From positions 3,187,279 to 3,251,278 of the forward strand of contig AP025583.1 of the NCBI GenBank assembly GCA_022846095.1: DNA of 64,000 nt, written 5' to 3'. Of the stretch, positions 33,379-41,714 are shown in pieces. Positions within the stretch are counted from its first letter, which is position 1. Each line of letters opens with the position of its first letter. This DNA comes from Oscillospiraceae bacterium. Lineage in GTDB: Bacteria; Bacillota; Clostridia; Oscillospirales; Oscillospiraceae. The position numbers and the translations under genes are program-made. Below the pieces are notes generated by a model. It ran no database searches, had not been told where the DNA came from, and saw nothing but the letters and a program-made list of their open reading frames with translations.

Positions 33379-34635
33379 CTATCCCCGCCAGCCGGGGCAG
33401 CCGTCGATGGTGCAGCGCTTTTTCCAGCCCACCGCGATGCTGAACAGCGCCAGCAGGAGCAGCAGGAGCATCCCCAGCAGGACCGGGACGTAGCTGCCCA
33501 TATGGTCGTAGATAAAGCCGTAGGCCGGGATTAGCAGGATGGAGGCCAGCGGCGCCCCCATGGACACCTTGGCATAGATCTTCTCATAATCCTGCTGCCC
33601 GTAGAATTTCAGGGTGAGGATGGGGGCCAGCACCATGATCCCGGAGCTGGTGAGCCCGTGCAGGAACGTGGACAGCGCAAACAGCGCAAAGCCCCGCCCA
33701 GCCAGCAGGAAGCCCAGTATCGCCACAAGGCCCACGCCCAGCACGCCGTAGCAGGTTTTGAGCGCGCCGATCCGGTCGCTGACCATCCCGATGGCGATGG
33801 AGCCGATGGCGCTGCCCACCGACGCCAGGGCCAGGGCCGTGCCGGTCCGCTCCAGGGAGTAGCCCAAAAGGCCCCCGTAGGAGGGGATGTGCTGGGAGAA
33901 CACCGCCACGCCGGTGATGGCGATCATGAACAGCAGCAGCAGGTAAAAGGACAGGGAGCGCAGGGCCGCGGCCTGGCCCACGTTGAGCTGGCCGCCCGGG
34001 CGGGCCTGGGCGGCGCGGGGGCCCTCCTCCTGCCCGTAGGGCGCAAGCCCCTTGTCCCCCGGCCTGTCCCTGAGCAGCAGCAGGCCCGGAATCAGCACCG
34101 CCGCCAGGACGGCGATACCCAGAATGAAATAAGACGCGCGCCACCCGCGCCGCGCGATCAGGCCCGAGGTGACGGGCTGGAACACCGCGCCGAACAGCCC
34201 CACGAAGGCCATCTGGATGCCCAGCATCAGCCCCGTGTTCTTGGCGAACCAGCGGTTGATCAGGATGGGCCCCAGCAGGTTTGCCAGGATGGTGGCCCCC
34301 ATGGAGTAGGGCACCGCCAGCAGGTACCAGCCGTACACGCTGTTCATCCGGCCGAAGGCGGCGAAGGAGACTGCCTGGAGCAGCGCGCCCGCCAGCACCA
34401 CGGCGCGGATGTCGTACTTGTTGATGATCCTGCCCGCGATGGGGAGCCAGAACACCATGACGACGGAGGTGATGCTCAGGTAGATCGCCAGGCTGCCGAT
34501 GCCCACGCCCAGCTCCGCCGCCACGGGCGGCAGGAACAGCGCGGAGACCGTATTGAGGCCACCCCCCGCAAAGCCGCGGATCAGAATGACCCCCAGCAAA
34601 ACAAACCACGCAAAATGCAGCCTGTCCTTCTTCAT
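33379..34635 (-). CDS. major facilitator superfamily transporter (OFA-like)
   Basis: This 418-residue protein has 12 predicted helices and a cytoplasmic loop at about residues 190-215. The MFS motif between helices 2 and 3 is present in variant form (G-R-I-I-N-K-Y-D-I-R), with a second copy S-D-R-I-G-A-L-K between helices 8 and 9. The overall look resembles oxalate/formate antiporter-type carriers for small organic anions. It is divergently oriented to the YIEGIA gene. The first molybdenum hydroxylase genes lie about 1.2 kb away on the other strand, so it might import a related substrate, but this is a guess. Confidence 0.8.
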   Translation of the reverse strand: MKKDRLHFAWFVLLGVILIRGFAGGGLNTVSALFLPPVAAELGVGIGSLAIYLSITSVVMVFWLPIAGRIINKYDIRAVVLAGALLQAVSFAAFGRMNSVYGWYLLAVPYSMGATILANLLGPILINRWFAKNTGLMLGIQMAFVGLFGAVFQPVTSGLIARRGWRASYFILGIAVLAAVLIPGLLLLRDRPGDKGLAPYGQEEGPRAAQARPGGQLNVGQAAALRSLSFYLLLLFMIAITGVAVFSQHIPSYGGLLGYSLERTGTALALASVGSAIGSIAIGMVSDRIGALKTCYGVLGVGLVAILGFLLAGRGFALFALSTFLHGLTSSGIMVLAPILTLKFYGQQDYEKIYAKVSMGAPLASILLIPAYGFIYDHMGSYVPVLLGMLLLLLLALFSIAVGWKKRCTIDGCPGWRG

Positions 34636-34779
34636 ACCCTCATCCTCCCAGCCGTTTGGCCTATTATTCGTCCCGCCGCGCCTTTTTATGCCGCCCGGCG
34701 GATTCCCCGCCGGAGCAGGAATATTTTTCTTCCAGACGCCGATAATAACCTATCCAATTTCATACGGGAGGAGCTTCCT

Positions 34780-35697
34780 ATGCAGGAGTATATCGACCCG
34801 CACACGCTGCTGATCATTCTGTGCGGCATCGGCATGGGCACAGCCGCGCGGCTGGTCACGCTGAAAATCGACACCAGGCAGACCCCCAGCTTTCCCAACG
34901 GCATGTTTATCAGCGTCTTTATGGGGGTGGTGGCCTCCTTTTTGGGCGCGGTGGCCATCCCGGCCCTCCTGGCCCGGGATCTGACCGCCGTGACCTTCCT
35001 CACCCTGGGGGTGCAGCATTTCAGGGAGGTCAGGACCACCGAGAAGGAGAGCCTGGAGAAGCTGGAGAGCGTGGAGTTCACCAAGCGCGGCCCGGCCTAT
35101 ATCGACGGCATCGCCAAGACCTACGAGTCCCGGTACTATATCTCCCTGGTCACCGCGCTGGCCGTGGTGCTCGCCCTGGAGCTGCTGGGGCGGGCGGAGC
35201 CGGCTATTAACCTGGCGCTGGCCCTGGCGGTGGGTCTGGCCGTCATCGCCCTGCTGCGGGCGTTGACGAAGGGCAAGTGCGTGGGCGACATCTGCACGCT
35301 GAAGGAGGGCAAGCTCACCCTGGAGGGCTCCGACCTCTACGTGGACGGCATGTTCGTCACCAGCCAGCTGGGCACCGACCGCAGCCGGGCGCTCTTTTTG
35401 AAGGAGGGCGTGGGCTTCGTCATCACGCCCAAAAAGAAGAAGTTCGAGATCACCCTCAACAACTACGGCCAGCGCCAGGCCCTGCTCTTCGAGGCCACCA
35501 GGACCTTTGGCATGAAGCGCTTCGCCTTTACCCGCAAGAGCTTCAAGGAGGGCAAAATCGTGCTGGCCTTCGTCCCCATCCTGCGCCAGCCGGAGGCGAT
35601 CATGGACGTGCTGGGCAAGACCCCCGTCCTGGAGAACAGCAGAAAAATCCACACGCTGATGCAGGAGCCTGTGGTGGGAGGGCAAGCAAATGGCTAA
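34780..35697 (+). CDS. YIEGIA family membrane protein
   Basis: The start is ATG 34780 with GGGAGGAG just upstream; the frame stays open far upstream but only as antisense to the transporter gene. The 305-residue protein has two pairs of membrane helices (about residues 8-65 and 120-165) and, between them, G-P-A-Y-I-D-G-I-A-K, the family motif with Asp in place of Glu. The C-terminal half is a soluble domain. The family is known from endospore-forming Firmicutes and is paired with the small protein encoded next. Its biochemical role is not established. Confidence 0.8.
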   Translation: MQEYIDPHTLLIILCGIGMGTAARLVTLKIDTRQTPSFPNGMFISVFMGVVASFLGAVAIPALLARDLTAVTFLTLGVQHFREVRTTEKESLEKLESVEFTKRGPAYIDGIAKTYESRYYISLVTALAVVLALELLGRAEPAINLALALAVGLAVIALLRALTKGKCVGDICTLKEGKLTLEGSDLYVDGMFVTSQLGTDRSRALFLKEGVGFVITPKKKKFEITLNNYGQRQALLFEATRTFGMKRFAFTRKSFKEGKIVLAFVPILRQPEAIMDVLGKTPVLENSRKIHTLMQEPVVGGQANG

Positions 35698-35878
35698 GAG
35701 CGCGGAGATTCTGGTCTATATCACCGCAAACAAGGAGCGGGTGCTCTCAGGCGACCCGCTGACCCTGTATATCACCGACCCGGCCGAGGTGCAGCAGACC
35801 CTGATCGACCTGGTCCGGGCGCTGAAGGCCGACGCGATCCAGCTCAAAAACGGGGACTATATCCTCGTCAGCGGTTAA
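35690..35878 (+). CDS. small capping-complex subunit partner of YIEGIA
   Basis: This 62-residue soluble protein overlaps the YIEGIA gene by 8 bases. Features are I-L-V-Y-I-T-A-N-K at the start, L-S-G-D-P-L in the middle and a closing N-G-D-Y-I-L-V. This matches the small subunit that accompanies YIEGIA proteins in spore formers. The overlap implies stoichiometric production. No catalytic residues are evident. Confidence 0.75.
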   Translation: MAKSAEILVYITANKERVLSGDPLTLYITDPAEVQQTLIDLVRALKADAIQLKNGDYILVSG

Positions 35879-35891
35879 GGGGGGATTGGGT

Positions 35892-38219
35892 ATGGACGCA
35901 CAGATCGGGGCCAGCGTGCCCCGCAAGGAGGCCTGGGACAAGGTGACCGGCGCCGCCAAATACACCGCGGACCTGGCCCAGCCCGCCATGCTCCACGCCG
36001 CCCTGCACACCAGCACCCAGGCCCACGCCCTGCTGGTGGCGGTGGACACGGCCCAGGCCGCGGCCATGCCCGGCGTGCGGGCCGTGGTCACCGGGGCGGA
36101 CGCTGGCAACCTGTTCTGCGGCCCCCTCCTGCGGGACATGCCCCCCCTGGCCCGGGGCAAGGTGCGCTATTTCGGGGAGCCGGTGGCCATCGTGGTGGCG
36201 GAGGAGCCGGAGCAGGCCATGGCCGCCGCCGCCGCCATCGCCGTGCAGTACAGCCCCCTCGCCCCGGTGACCACCCTGGAGCAGGCCACCGCGCCCGACC
36301 CGGTGCTGGTCCACGACGACCCGGCCTCCTACCAGCGCATGGAGGCGGACATTTACCCCGTGCCCAAGTCCAACCTCTTCCACGCGGTCAAGATCCGCAA
36401 GGGCGACATGGACAACGGCTGGGCCCGGGGGGAGGTGGCCGTGGAGGGGACGTTCCACCTGCCCCAGTCCAGCCACGCCGCCATGGAGACCCGGGCGGTG
36501 CGCTGCTTCATCACACCCGGCGGGCTTATCGACGTCACCACCGCCTCCCAGTCCCCCTTCGAGGTGCGGGAGCTGCTCAGCGACTACTTCGACGTGCCCC
36601 AGGGGCTGATCGCCGTCCACACCCCCCTGGTGGGGGGCGCGTTCGGCGGGAAGGCCGCGGTGCAGCTGGAGGTGCTGGCCGTGCTGGCCTCCAGGGCGGC
36701 GGGCGGGGCCTGCGTGAGCCTGGTGAACACCCGGGAGCAGGATATGGCCTCCTCCCCCTGCAAGCTGGGGCTGCGGGCCGAGCTGAAGCTGGCCGCCGCC
36801 CGCACCGGCGAGGTCACCGCCGCGCAGATGGTGTTCCACCTCAACGCGGGGGCCTACGCGGACATCTCCCCAAAGCTGGCCAAGGCGGTGGCGGTGGACT
36901 GCGCGGGGCCCTACGATTTTCCAAACATTTGCTGCGACTGCTACGCCGTGTACACCAACGCCCCCTACGCCACCTCCTACCGCGGCTTCGGCCACGCCGA
37001 GCTGACCTTCTGCCTGGAGCGGATGATGGACAAGCTCTCCGACGCGCTGGGCATGGACCCCATCGCGCTGCGCGCCGTCAACGCCCTGGAGGACGGGGAT
37101 CTCACCGCCACCCAGGTCAAGGCCACCGTGAGCAGCATGGGCCGGCTCAGGCCCTGCCTGGACAAGCTGGGGCCCCTGATCCACTGGGAGGAGGGCACCC
37201 GCACGGAGGAGCCGGGGGGCCTGATCCGCGCCAAGGGTATGGCCTGCCTGTGCAAGACCTCCGACACCCCCACCACCGCCTCCGCGGCCGCCACGGCGTC
37301 CTTCCTGCCCGACGGCACGGTGAGCCTCAACTGCGCCGCCGTGGAGATAGGGCCGGGCATCCGCACGGCCATGGCCCAGATCCTGGCCGAGACCCTGCGC
37401 ATGGACGTAAACCGGGTATTCGTCAACATGGAGGTGGACACCCAGACCGCCCCCTACTACTGGAAAACCGTGGCCAGCATGACCACCTATATGATGGGCC
37501 GGGCCGTCCGCGCCGCCGGGCGGGACGCCAAGCGACAGCTTTTGGATCTGGGGGCCACGGTGCTGCGCTGCCCGGCCGAGGATCTGGACGTGGAGAACGA
37601 GCGTGTCTGCCTCAAAGCCGACCCCATGATGTACGTCGCCGTCAAGGACCTGGCCACGGGCTACTCCTATGAAAACGGCAACGCCGTGGGCGGGCCCGTG
37701 GTGGGCCGGGGCAGCTACGTGATGAACCATCTGACCCTGCTGGACCGGGAGACGGGGCTGGGCAAGGCGGGGCGGAGCTGGACCCTGGGGGCCCAGGCCG
37801 TGGAGGTGGAGTACGACCCGGCGCTGCACACCTACCGGCTGCTGAAGGCCGCCACCGTGCTGGACGCGGGCCGGGTGCTCAACCCCATGACCGCCCGGGG
37901 CGTGGTCATGGGCGGCATGAGCATGGGCCTGGGCCTGGCCACCCGGGAGGAGTACGTCCAGGCCCCCGACGGCGTGGTGGGCACCACCAGCTTCCGCACC
38001 TACAAGATGCTGCGCATCGGCGAGGAGCCGGAGTACCTGGTGGACTTTGTGGAGACGCCCCAGCTGGACGCCCCCTTCGGGGCGCGGGGCATCGCGGAGC
38101 ACGGCGTCATCGGTATGCCCGCCGCCCTGGCCAACGCCATCTCCCGCGCCGCGGGGGTGGACGTCGCCGAGCTGCCCGTGACCCCGGAGCTGATTTGGAG
38201 AAAGAAGGGCGGAGCATGA
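35892..38219 (+). CDS. molybdenum hydroxylase large subunit, set 1 (xanthine dehydrogenase family)
   Basis: This 775-residue protein runs from ATG 35892, with AAGGGGGG 7 bases upstream. It has the aldehyde oxidase/xanthine dehydrogenase hammerhead domain at the start (D-K-V-T-G-A-A-K-Y-T-A-D), then the molybdopterin-binding domain with G-G-A-F-G-G-K, the S-Y-R-G-F-G-H-A-E motif, and the catalytic Glu in G-A-R-G-I-A-E-H-G. Such enzymes hydroxylate purines, pyrimidines, nicotinate or aldehydes; the substrate cannot be told from sequence here. FAD and iron-sulfur subunits follow with overlapping starts. The protein differs clearly from the second large subunit at 54631. Confidence 0.88.
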   Translation: MDAQIGASVPRKEAWDKVTGAAKYTADLAQPAMLHAALHTSTQAHALLVAVDTAQAAAMPGVRAVVTGADAGNLFCGPLLRDMPPLARGKVRYFGEPVAIVVAEEPEQAMAAAAAIAVQYSPLAPVTTLEQATAPDPVLVHDDPASYQRMEADIYPVPKSNLFHAVKIRKGDMDNGWARGEVAVEGTFHLPQSSHAAMETRAVRCFITPGGLIDVTTASQSPFEVRELLSDYFDVPQGLIAVHTPLVGGAFGGKAAVQLEVLAVLASRAAGGACVSLVNTREQDMASSPCKLGLRAELKLAAARTGEVTAAQMVFHLNAGAYADISPKLAKAVAVDCAGPYDFPNICCDCYAVYTNAPYATSYRGFGHAELTFCLERMMDKLSDALGMDPIALRAVNALEDGDLTATQVKATVSSMGRLRPCLDKLGPLIHWEEGTRTEEPGGLIRAKGMACLCKTSDTPTTASAAATASFLPDGTVSLNCAAVEIGPGIRTAMAQILAETLRMDVNRVFVNMEVDTQTAPYYWKTVASMTTYMMGRAVRAAGRDAKRQLLDLGATVLRCPAEDLDVENERVCLKADPMMYVAVKDLATGYSYENGNAVGGPVVGRGSYVMNHLTLLDRETGLGKAGRSWTLGAQAVEVEYDPALHTYRLLKAATVLDAGRVLNPMTARGVVMGGMSMGLGLATREEYVQAPDGVVGTTSFRTYKMLRIGEEPEYLVDFVETPQLDAPFGARGIAEHGVIGMPAALANAISRAAGVDVAELPVTPELIWRKKGGA

Positions 38220-39025
38220 TCCCCTTTGAATTTGAATATTACCGCCCCGACACCCCCGCGGAGGCCTTCGACTGCTACGCCCGCCTGGCGAAGGCGGGCA
38301 AGCGCCCGGTCTGGTACGCCGGGGGCACGGAGCTTATCAGCATGGCCCGGGTGGGCAGCCGCAGCTTCGGCGCGGTGGTGGATCTCAAGGGCGTGCCGGA
38401 CTGCACCCGCCTGGGGCCGGAGCGGGGGCGGCTGCGCCTGGGCGCGGCCCTGACCCTGACCCAGATCGCCGAGTCCGGCCTCTTTCCCCTGCTGGGCCGG
38501 ACCGCGGCGCGCATCGCCGACCACACCATCCAGGGCAAAATCACACTGGGCGGCAACCTGGCCGGCACCATCAAGTACCGGGAGGCCGCCCTCCCCCTGC
38601 TGCTCTGCGGCGCAAAGGCCCGGGTGATGACGGCGGCAGGCCCGGAGGAGCGCCCCTTCGCGGGGATTTTCGACGGGCGCATGGCGCTGGGCGGAGGCGA
38701 GTTCCTGCTCGGCGTCGACGTGCCGGAGCGGGAGGCCGCCCTCCCCCACTGTCACGCCAAGCGCACCAAGCTGGACAAGATCGACTACCCGCTGGTCACC
38801 CTCTGCGCCGTCCGGGACGGGGCGTGCGTCCGCGCCGCCGTCTCAGGCTACGGCGACGCCCCCATGCTGCTGCCCGGGGCGTTCCTGCGCGCCGCCGCGG
38901 AGCCGCAGGCCGTGGAGCAGGTCTCCGCCCTGGGGCGGGACAGCCTGTCCGGCAGCCGCGCCTACAAGGACTTCGTGCTCAAAGCCATGGTGGCCCGGGC
39001 GCTGGCCGAATTGGGGGTGGCGTGA
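38216..39025 (+). CDS. molybdenum hydroxylase FAD subunit, set 1
   Basis: This 269-residue protein's ATG overlaps the preceding TGA. It is a CoxM/XdhB-type FAD-binding subunit with the pyrophosphate-binding A-G-G-T-E-L motif and the second FAD motif Q-G-K-I-T-L-G-G-N-L-A-G. It carries electrons from the iron-sulfur clusters to FAD and on to an acceptor. The length is slightly short for the family (about 280-290). Confidence 0.87.
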   Translation: MIPFEFEYYRPDTPAEAFDCYARLAKAGKRPVWYAGGTELISMARVGSRSFGAVVDLKGVPDCTRLGPERGRLRLGAALTLTQIAESGLFPLLGRTAARIADHTIQGKITLGGNLAGTIKYREAALPLLLCGAKARVMTAAGPEERPFAGIFDGRMALGGGEFLLGVDVPEREAALPHCHAKRTKLDKIDYPLVTLCAVRDGACVRAAVSGYGDAPMLLPGAFLRAAAEPQAVEQVSALGRDSLSGSRAYKDFVLKAMVARALAELGVA

Positions 39026-39498
39026 TGCAGTCCTACAAGGGAAAGGTCTTTTTGGATCTCAACGTCAACGGCCGCACCGCAGCCGTGTGCGTCAAGCCGT
39101 CGGACACCCTGCTCCACGTCCTGCGGGCCCAGCTGGGCCTAACCGGCGCCAAGCCGGGCTGCGAAAACGGGGACTGCGGCGCGTGCACGGTGCTGGTGGA
39201 CGGTATGCCCGTCAAGTCCTGCCTGATGCTGGCGGTGGAGGCCGTGGGCCGCAGCATCACCACCGTGGAGGGGCTGAAGGACGCCCCGATTCAGAAGGCC
39301 TTTGTGGAGCAGTGGGGCTTCCAGTGCGGCTACTGCACCTCCGGCTTTCTGATGGTGTGCCACGCGCTGGCCCAGCGCCACCCCGACGCGGACGACGCCC
39401 TCACCGAGACGTGGCTCCAGTCCAACCTCTGCCGCTGCACCGGCTACGCGGAGATCCGCGCGGCGGTCAGGTCCATCCTGGCGGGGGGCGGACAGTAG
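39025..39498 (+). CDS. molybdenum hydroxylase 2Fe-2S subunit, set 1
   Basis: This 157-residue protein's ATG overlaps the previous stop (TGATG). The plant-type 2Fe-2S cluster ligands are C-E-N-G-D-C-G-A-C plus a downstream Cys. The second, all-helical cluster domain carries C-G-Y-C and C-R-C. The set-1 order is large subunit, FAD subunit, iron-sulfur subunit, all translationally coupled. The other set in this window (53300-56940) has the same order. Confidence 0.92.
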   Translation: MQSYKGKVFLDLNVNGRTAAVCVKPSDTLLHVLRAQLGLTGAKPGCENGDCGACTVLVDGMPVKSCLMLAVEAVGRSITTVEGLKDAPIQKAFVEQWGFQCGYCTSGFLMVCHALAQRHPDADDALTETWLQSNLCRCTGYAEIRAAVRSILAGGGQ

Positions 39499-39617
39499 CG
39501 CGGCCCCCGCTCAATGTTTTCCATTTGTTCACACGGCTTTCAGGTTGTTTTTAGAAAGCCATGGTAAACTCTTCCGATACAGGGACGGCCTGTCCCTGTG
39601 GAAAGGAGCTGAGCAAT

Positions 39618-40247
39618 GTGAACAGGCCGGGAAGCAAATGGAAGCGGGCCTCGCTGCTGGTCATGGCCCTGTGCATAACGGTGAGCCTCCCGCTCTCCGC
39701 CCTGGCGGAGGAGCCGGGGGCGGACGCCCCGGAGGGGGCCGTCTATACCGCCGTCCAGGTGGGGCCGGGAGAATTTCTCGCGCGGGTGTTCCGCGCCACG
39801 GACGCGGGGCGGCCCCTGGACGGCACCACCCGGGCGCAGTACGTCACCATCATCTACAACGCCGCCGGGGCCCCCGAGGTCAGCGGACGGCCCACCTTCC
39901 CCGACGTGGAGGAGGACGCCGACTACGCCGATGCGCTGGCCTGGGCCGAGCAGGCGGGGGTGATCTCCGCCGCGGACGGCGCGCCCTTCGACCCGGAGGG
40001 CTATATCACCAGCGGCGACGCCCTGGACATGCTCTGCCGGGCCGCTGCGGCCGTCGGCGGAGCCGCCAGGGACATCGCAAACGGCGTGCTGGCCAGCTAC
40101 ACGGGGCGCTGCAGGGACGAGGACTACGTCCTCGCCCCCGCCGACATCCTGGCCGTGCTGGACCGGATCACCCGGGAGGACGGCAGCGCCGCCCCCTGCC
40201 TCCGGAGCGTTGAAAGCGCCGCCGGAGACCCGCCGTTCCTGGTTTAG
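39618..40247 (+). CDS. secreted protein with SLH-like repeats
   Basis: The GTG start at 39618 lies ten bases after AAAGGAG; the ATG two bases earlier is out of frame and stops at once. The 209-residue product has a signal peptide (basic N-terminus, hydrophobic core, cleavage after A-L-A). The SLH-type segment follows: T-T-R-A-Q-Y-V-T, then F-P-D-V-E ... Y-A-D-A-L-A-W-A ... G-V-I, and a second partial repeat. SLH domains bind secondary cell-wall polymers. It could be an envelope protein of its own or an anchor for others. Confidence 0.75.
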   Translation: MNRPGSKWKRASLLVMALCITVSLPLSALAEEPGADAPEGAVYTAVQVGPGEFLARVFRATDAGRPLDGTTRAQYVTIIYNAAGAPEVSGRPTFPDVEEDADYADALAWAEQAGVISAADGAPFDPEGYITSGDALDMLCRAAAAVGGAARDIANGVLASYTGRCRDEDYVLAPADILAVLDRITREDGSAAPCLRSVESAAGDPPFLV

Positions 40248-40270
40248 GCGGCCCCGCCGGGGCTGATTGC

Positions 40271-40309
40271 AAAAGAGGAGGACGGCCCGCGGGCCGTCCT
40301 CCTCTTTTT
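40271..40309. terminator. bidirectional intrinsic terminator
   Basis: GAGGAGGACGGCCC (40275-40288) pairs with its complement (40291-40304); A-run before and T-run after serve both strands. It separates the SLH-like gene (+) from the PHP-domain gene (-). Confidence 0.9.
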
Positions 40310-40936
40310 CTAAAACTCATCCACCACGTCGTAGCCCGAGCCGTTCCAAACCGCGGGCCGTGTGGGGCGGCTGCGCAGCTGCGCCACGAAGTCCTCCAGG
40401 GTAAACACCATCTCGGGCAGCCAGGTGGCGTATTTTCCCACCTGCCCCGTCACGTGGGCGTCGCTGGCGCCGATGGGCTTCAGGCCCAGCTCCCGGCAAT
40501 AGCGCAGGGCGGTGCGGTTGGCCTGCGCGTCGGTGCTGCCGTTGAGCACCTCCACCCCGTGCAGCCCCCGCACCCGGCGCAGATTGTCCTCCAGCCCCCG
40601 CATGTTGCTGCGGAAGGGGTGGCAGGACACGCAGAAGCCCCCCGCCGCGTTCACCCGGTCGATAAAGGGCTGGGCGTCGATGCGGCGTTCCGGGTAGGTA
40701 TCGATCCCCCAGGCGGTGATGTCCCCCTGGAGGGAGAAAAACTCGATGCCCACGAAGATGGGGAAATCCGCCTTTTTCGCAAACTCCGCGGCGTAGTCCC
40801 GCAGGCCCATGCTGTCGTGGTCGGTGATGCAGACCGCGTCGAGGCCCTTGGCCCGGGCGATGGAGACGATCTCCTCCAGCGCGAGAAAGCTGTCGGAGGA
40901 ATGGGTGCGCTCATGCAGGTGCATGTCTACAAGCAT
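40310..40936 (-). CDS. PHP-domain phosphoesterase
   Basis: This 208-residue protein has metal-binding PHP motifs: D-M-H-L-H-E at the start, T-D-H-D-S-M-G, a central Glu in G-I-E-F-F, S-C-H-P-F, and G-A-S-D-A-H-V near the end. The family includes DNA polymerase-associated exonuclease domains, histidinol phosphatases and YciV/RnaAM-like 5'-3' exonucleases acting on 3',5'-nucleotide bisphosphates. The free-standing form here fits the last group or an uncharacterised phosphatase. The gap to the ABC importer is only 22 bases, so it may be the last gene of that operon. Confidence 0.85.
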   Translation of the reverse strand: MLVDMHLHERTHSSDSFLALEEIVSIARAKGLDAVCITDHDSMGLRDYAAEFAKKADFPIFVGIEFFSLQGDITAWGIDTYPERRIDAQPFIDRVNAAGGFCVSCHPFRSNMRGLEDNLRRVRGLHGVEVLNGSTDAQANRTALRYCRELGLKPIGASDAHVTGQVGKYATWLPEMVFTLEDFVAQLRSRPTRPAVWNGSGYDVVDEF

Positions 40937-40958
40937 GAAAATGGCTCCTTCCGCTGTG

Positions 40959-41714
40959 TCAGATAATCCGCTTCATCAGCCCCCCGTCCTCCGACCAGAT
41001 CAGCTCCTCCAGGTTGAGGAACTCGGCTACGAAGGGGGTGGCGGGGTTGTGGTAGATGTTCAGGGGTGTGTCGTTTTGAACCAGCCGGCCCTGCTCCATA
41101 ATCGCCATGGAGTCGGCCAGAATGAGGGCCTCCTCCTGGTCGTGGGTGACGAAGACCATGGTCATGTCCAGCTCCCGCTGGATCCGCTTCAGCTCGGCGC
41201 GCATCTTCACCCGCAGGGCGGCGTCCAGGTTGCAGAAGGGCTCGTCCAGCAGGCAGAGCTTGGGCTCCACAATCAGCGCCCGGGCCAGGGCCACCCGCTG
41301 CTGCTGGCCGCCGCTGATCTCGTGGATGTACGCGCCCGCGTAGCCGGCCAGATCCACCAGCTCCAGATACCGCATCCCCTTCTCCCGGGCCTCGCCGCGG
41401 CCCAGGCGCCTGAATTTCAGGCCGTAGATCACGTTTTGCAGCACCGTCATGTGGGGAAACAGGCCGTAGGACTGGAACACGGTGGTCACCGGCCTGCGCT
41501 CGGGCGGGAGATGGGTGATCTCCTGCCCGTCCAGCAGGATGCGCCCCCCGTCGGGGGCCAGGAAGCCGCCGATCATGTTCAGTGTGGTGGTTTTCCCGCA
41601 GCCGGAGGAGCCCAGGATGCACAAAAGCCGCCCCCGCTCCAGGGAGAGGGACAGATCCTGCACCACCTCCCTGCCGCCAAAGCGCTTGGTGAGATGTGAC
41701 AGCTCAAGATACAC
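40959..41714 (-). CDS. ABC importer ATPase, ferric/polyamine type
   Basis: The GTG start at 41714 is chosen because the family normally begins 'Y-L-E-L-S-H-L-T-K'; it overlaps the permease stop by 11 bases. The 251-residue protein has Walker A (G-S-S-G-C-G-K-T-T), Q-loop, ABC signature (I-S-G-G-Q-Q-Q-R), Walker B (L-C-L-L-D-E-P) and H-loop (V-T-H-D). It belongs to the PotA/FbpC-like group and supplies energy to the adjacent double permease. Confidence 0.9.
   Translation of the reverse strand: MYLELSHLTKRFGGREVVQDLSLSLERGRLLCILGSSGCGKTTTLNMIGGFLAPDGGRILLDGQEITHLPPERRPVTTVFQSYGLFPHMTVLQNVIYGLKFRRLGRGEAREKGMRYLELVDLAGYAGAYIHEISGGQQQRVALARALIVEPKLCLLDEPFCNLDAALRVKMRAELKRIQRELDMTMVFVTHDQEEALILADSMAIMEQGRLVQNDTPLNIYHNPATPFVAEFLNLEELIWSEDGGLMKRII

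Noticed and set aside
35868-38102. A 744-codon open frame on the - strand
   Set aside because: It lies opposite the first molybdenum hydroxylase large subunit, which has clear family motifs. The reverse translation has none.
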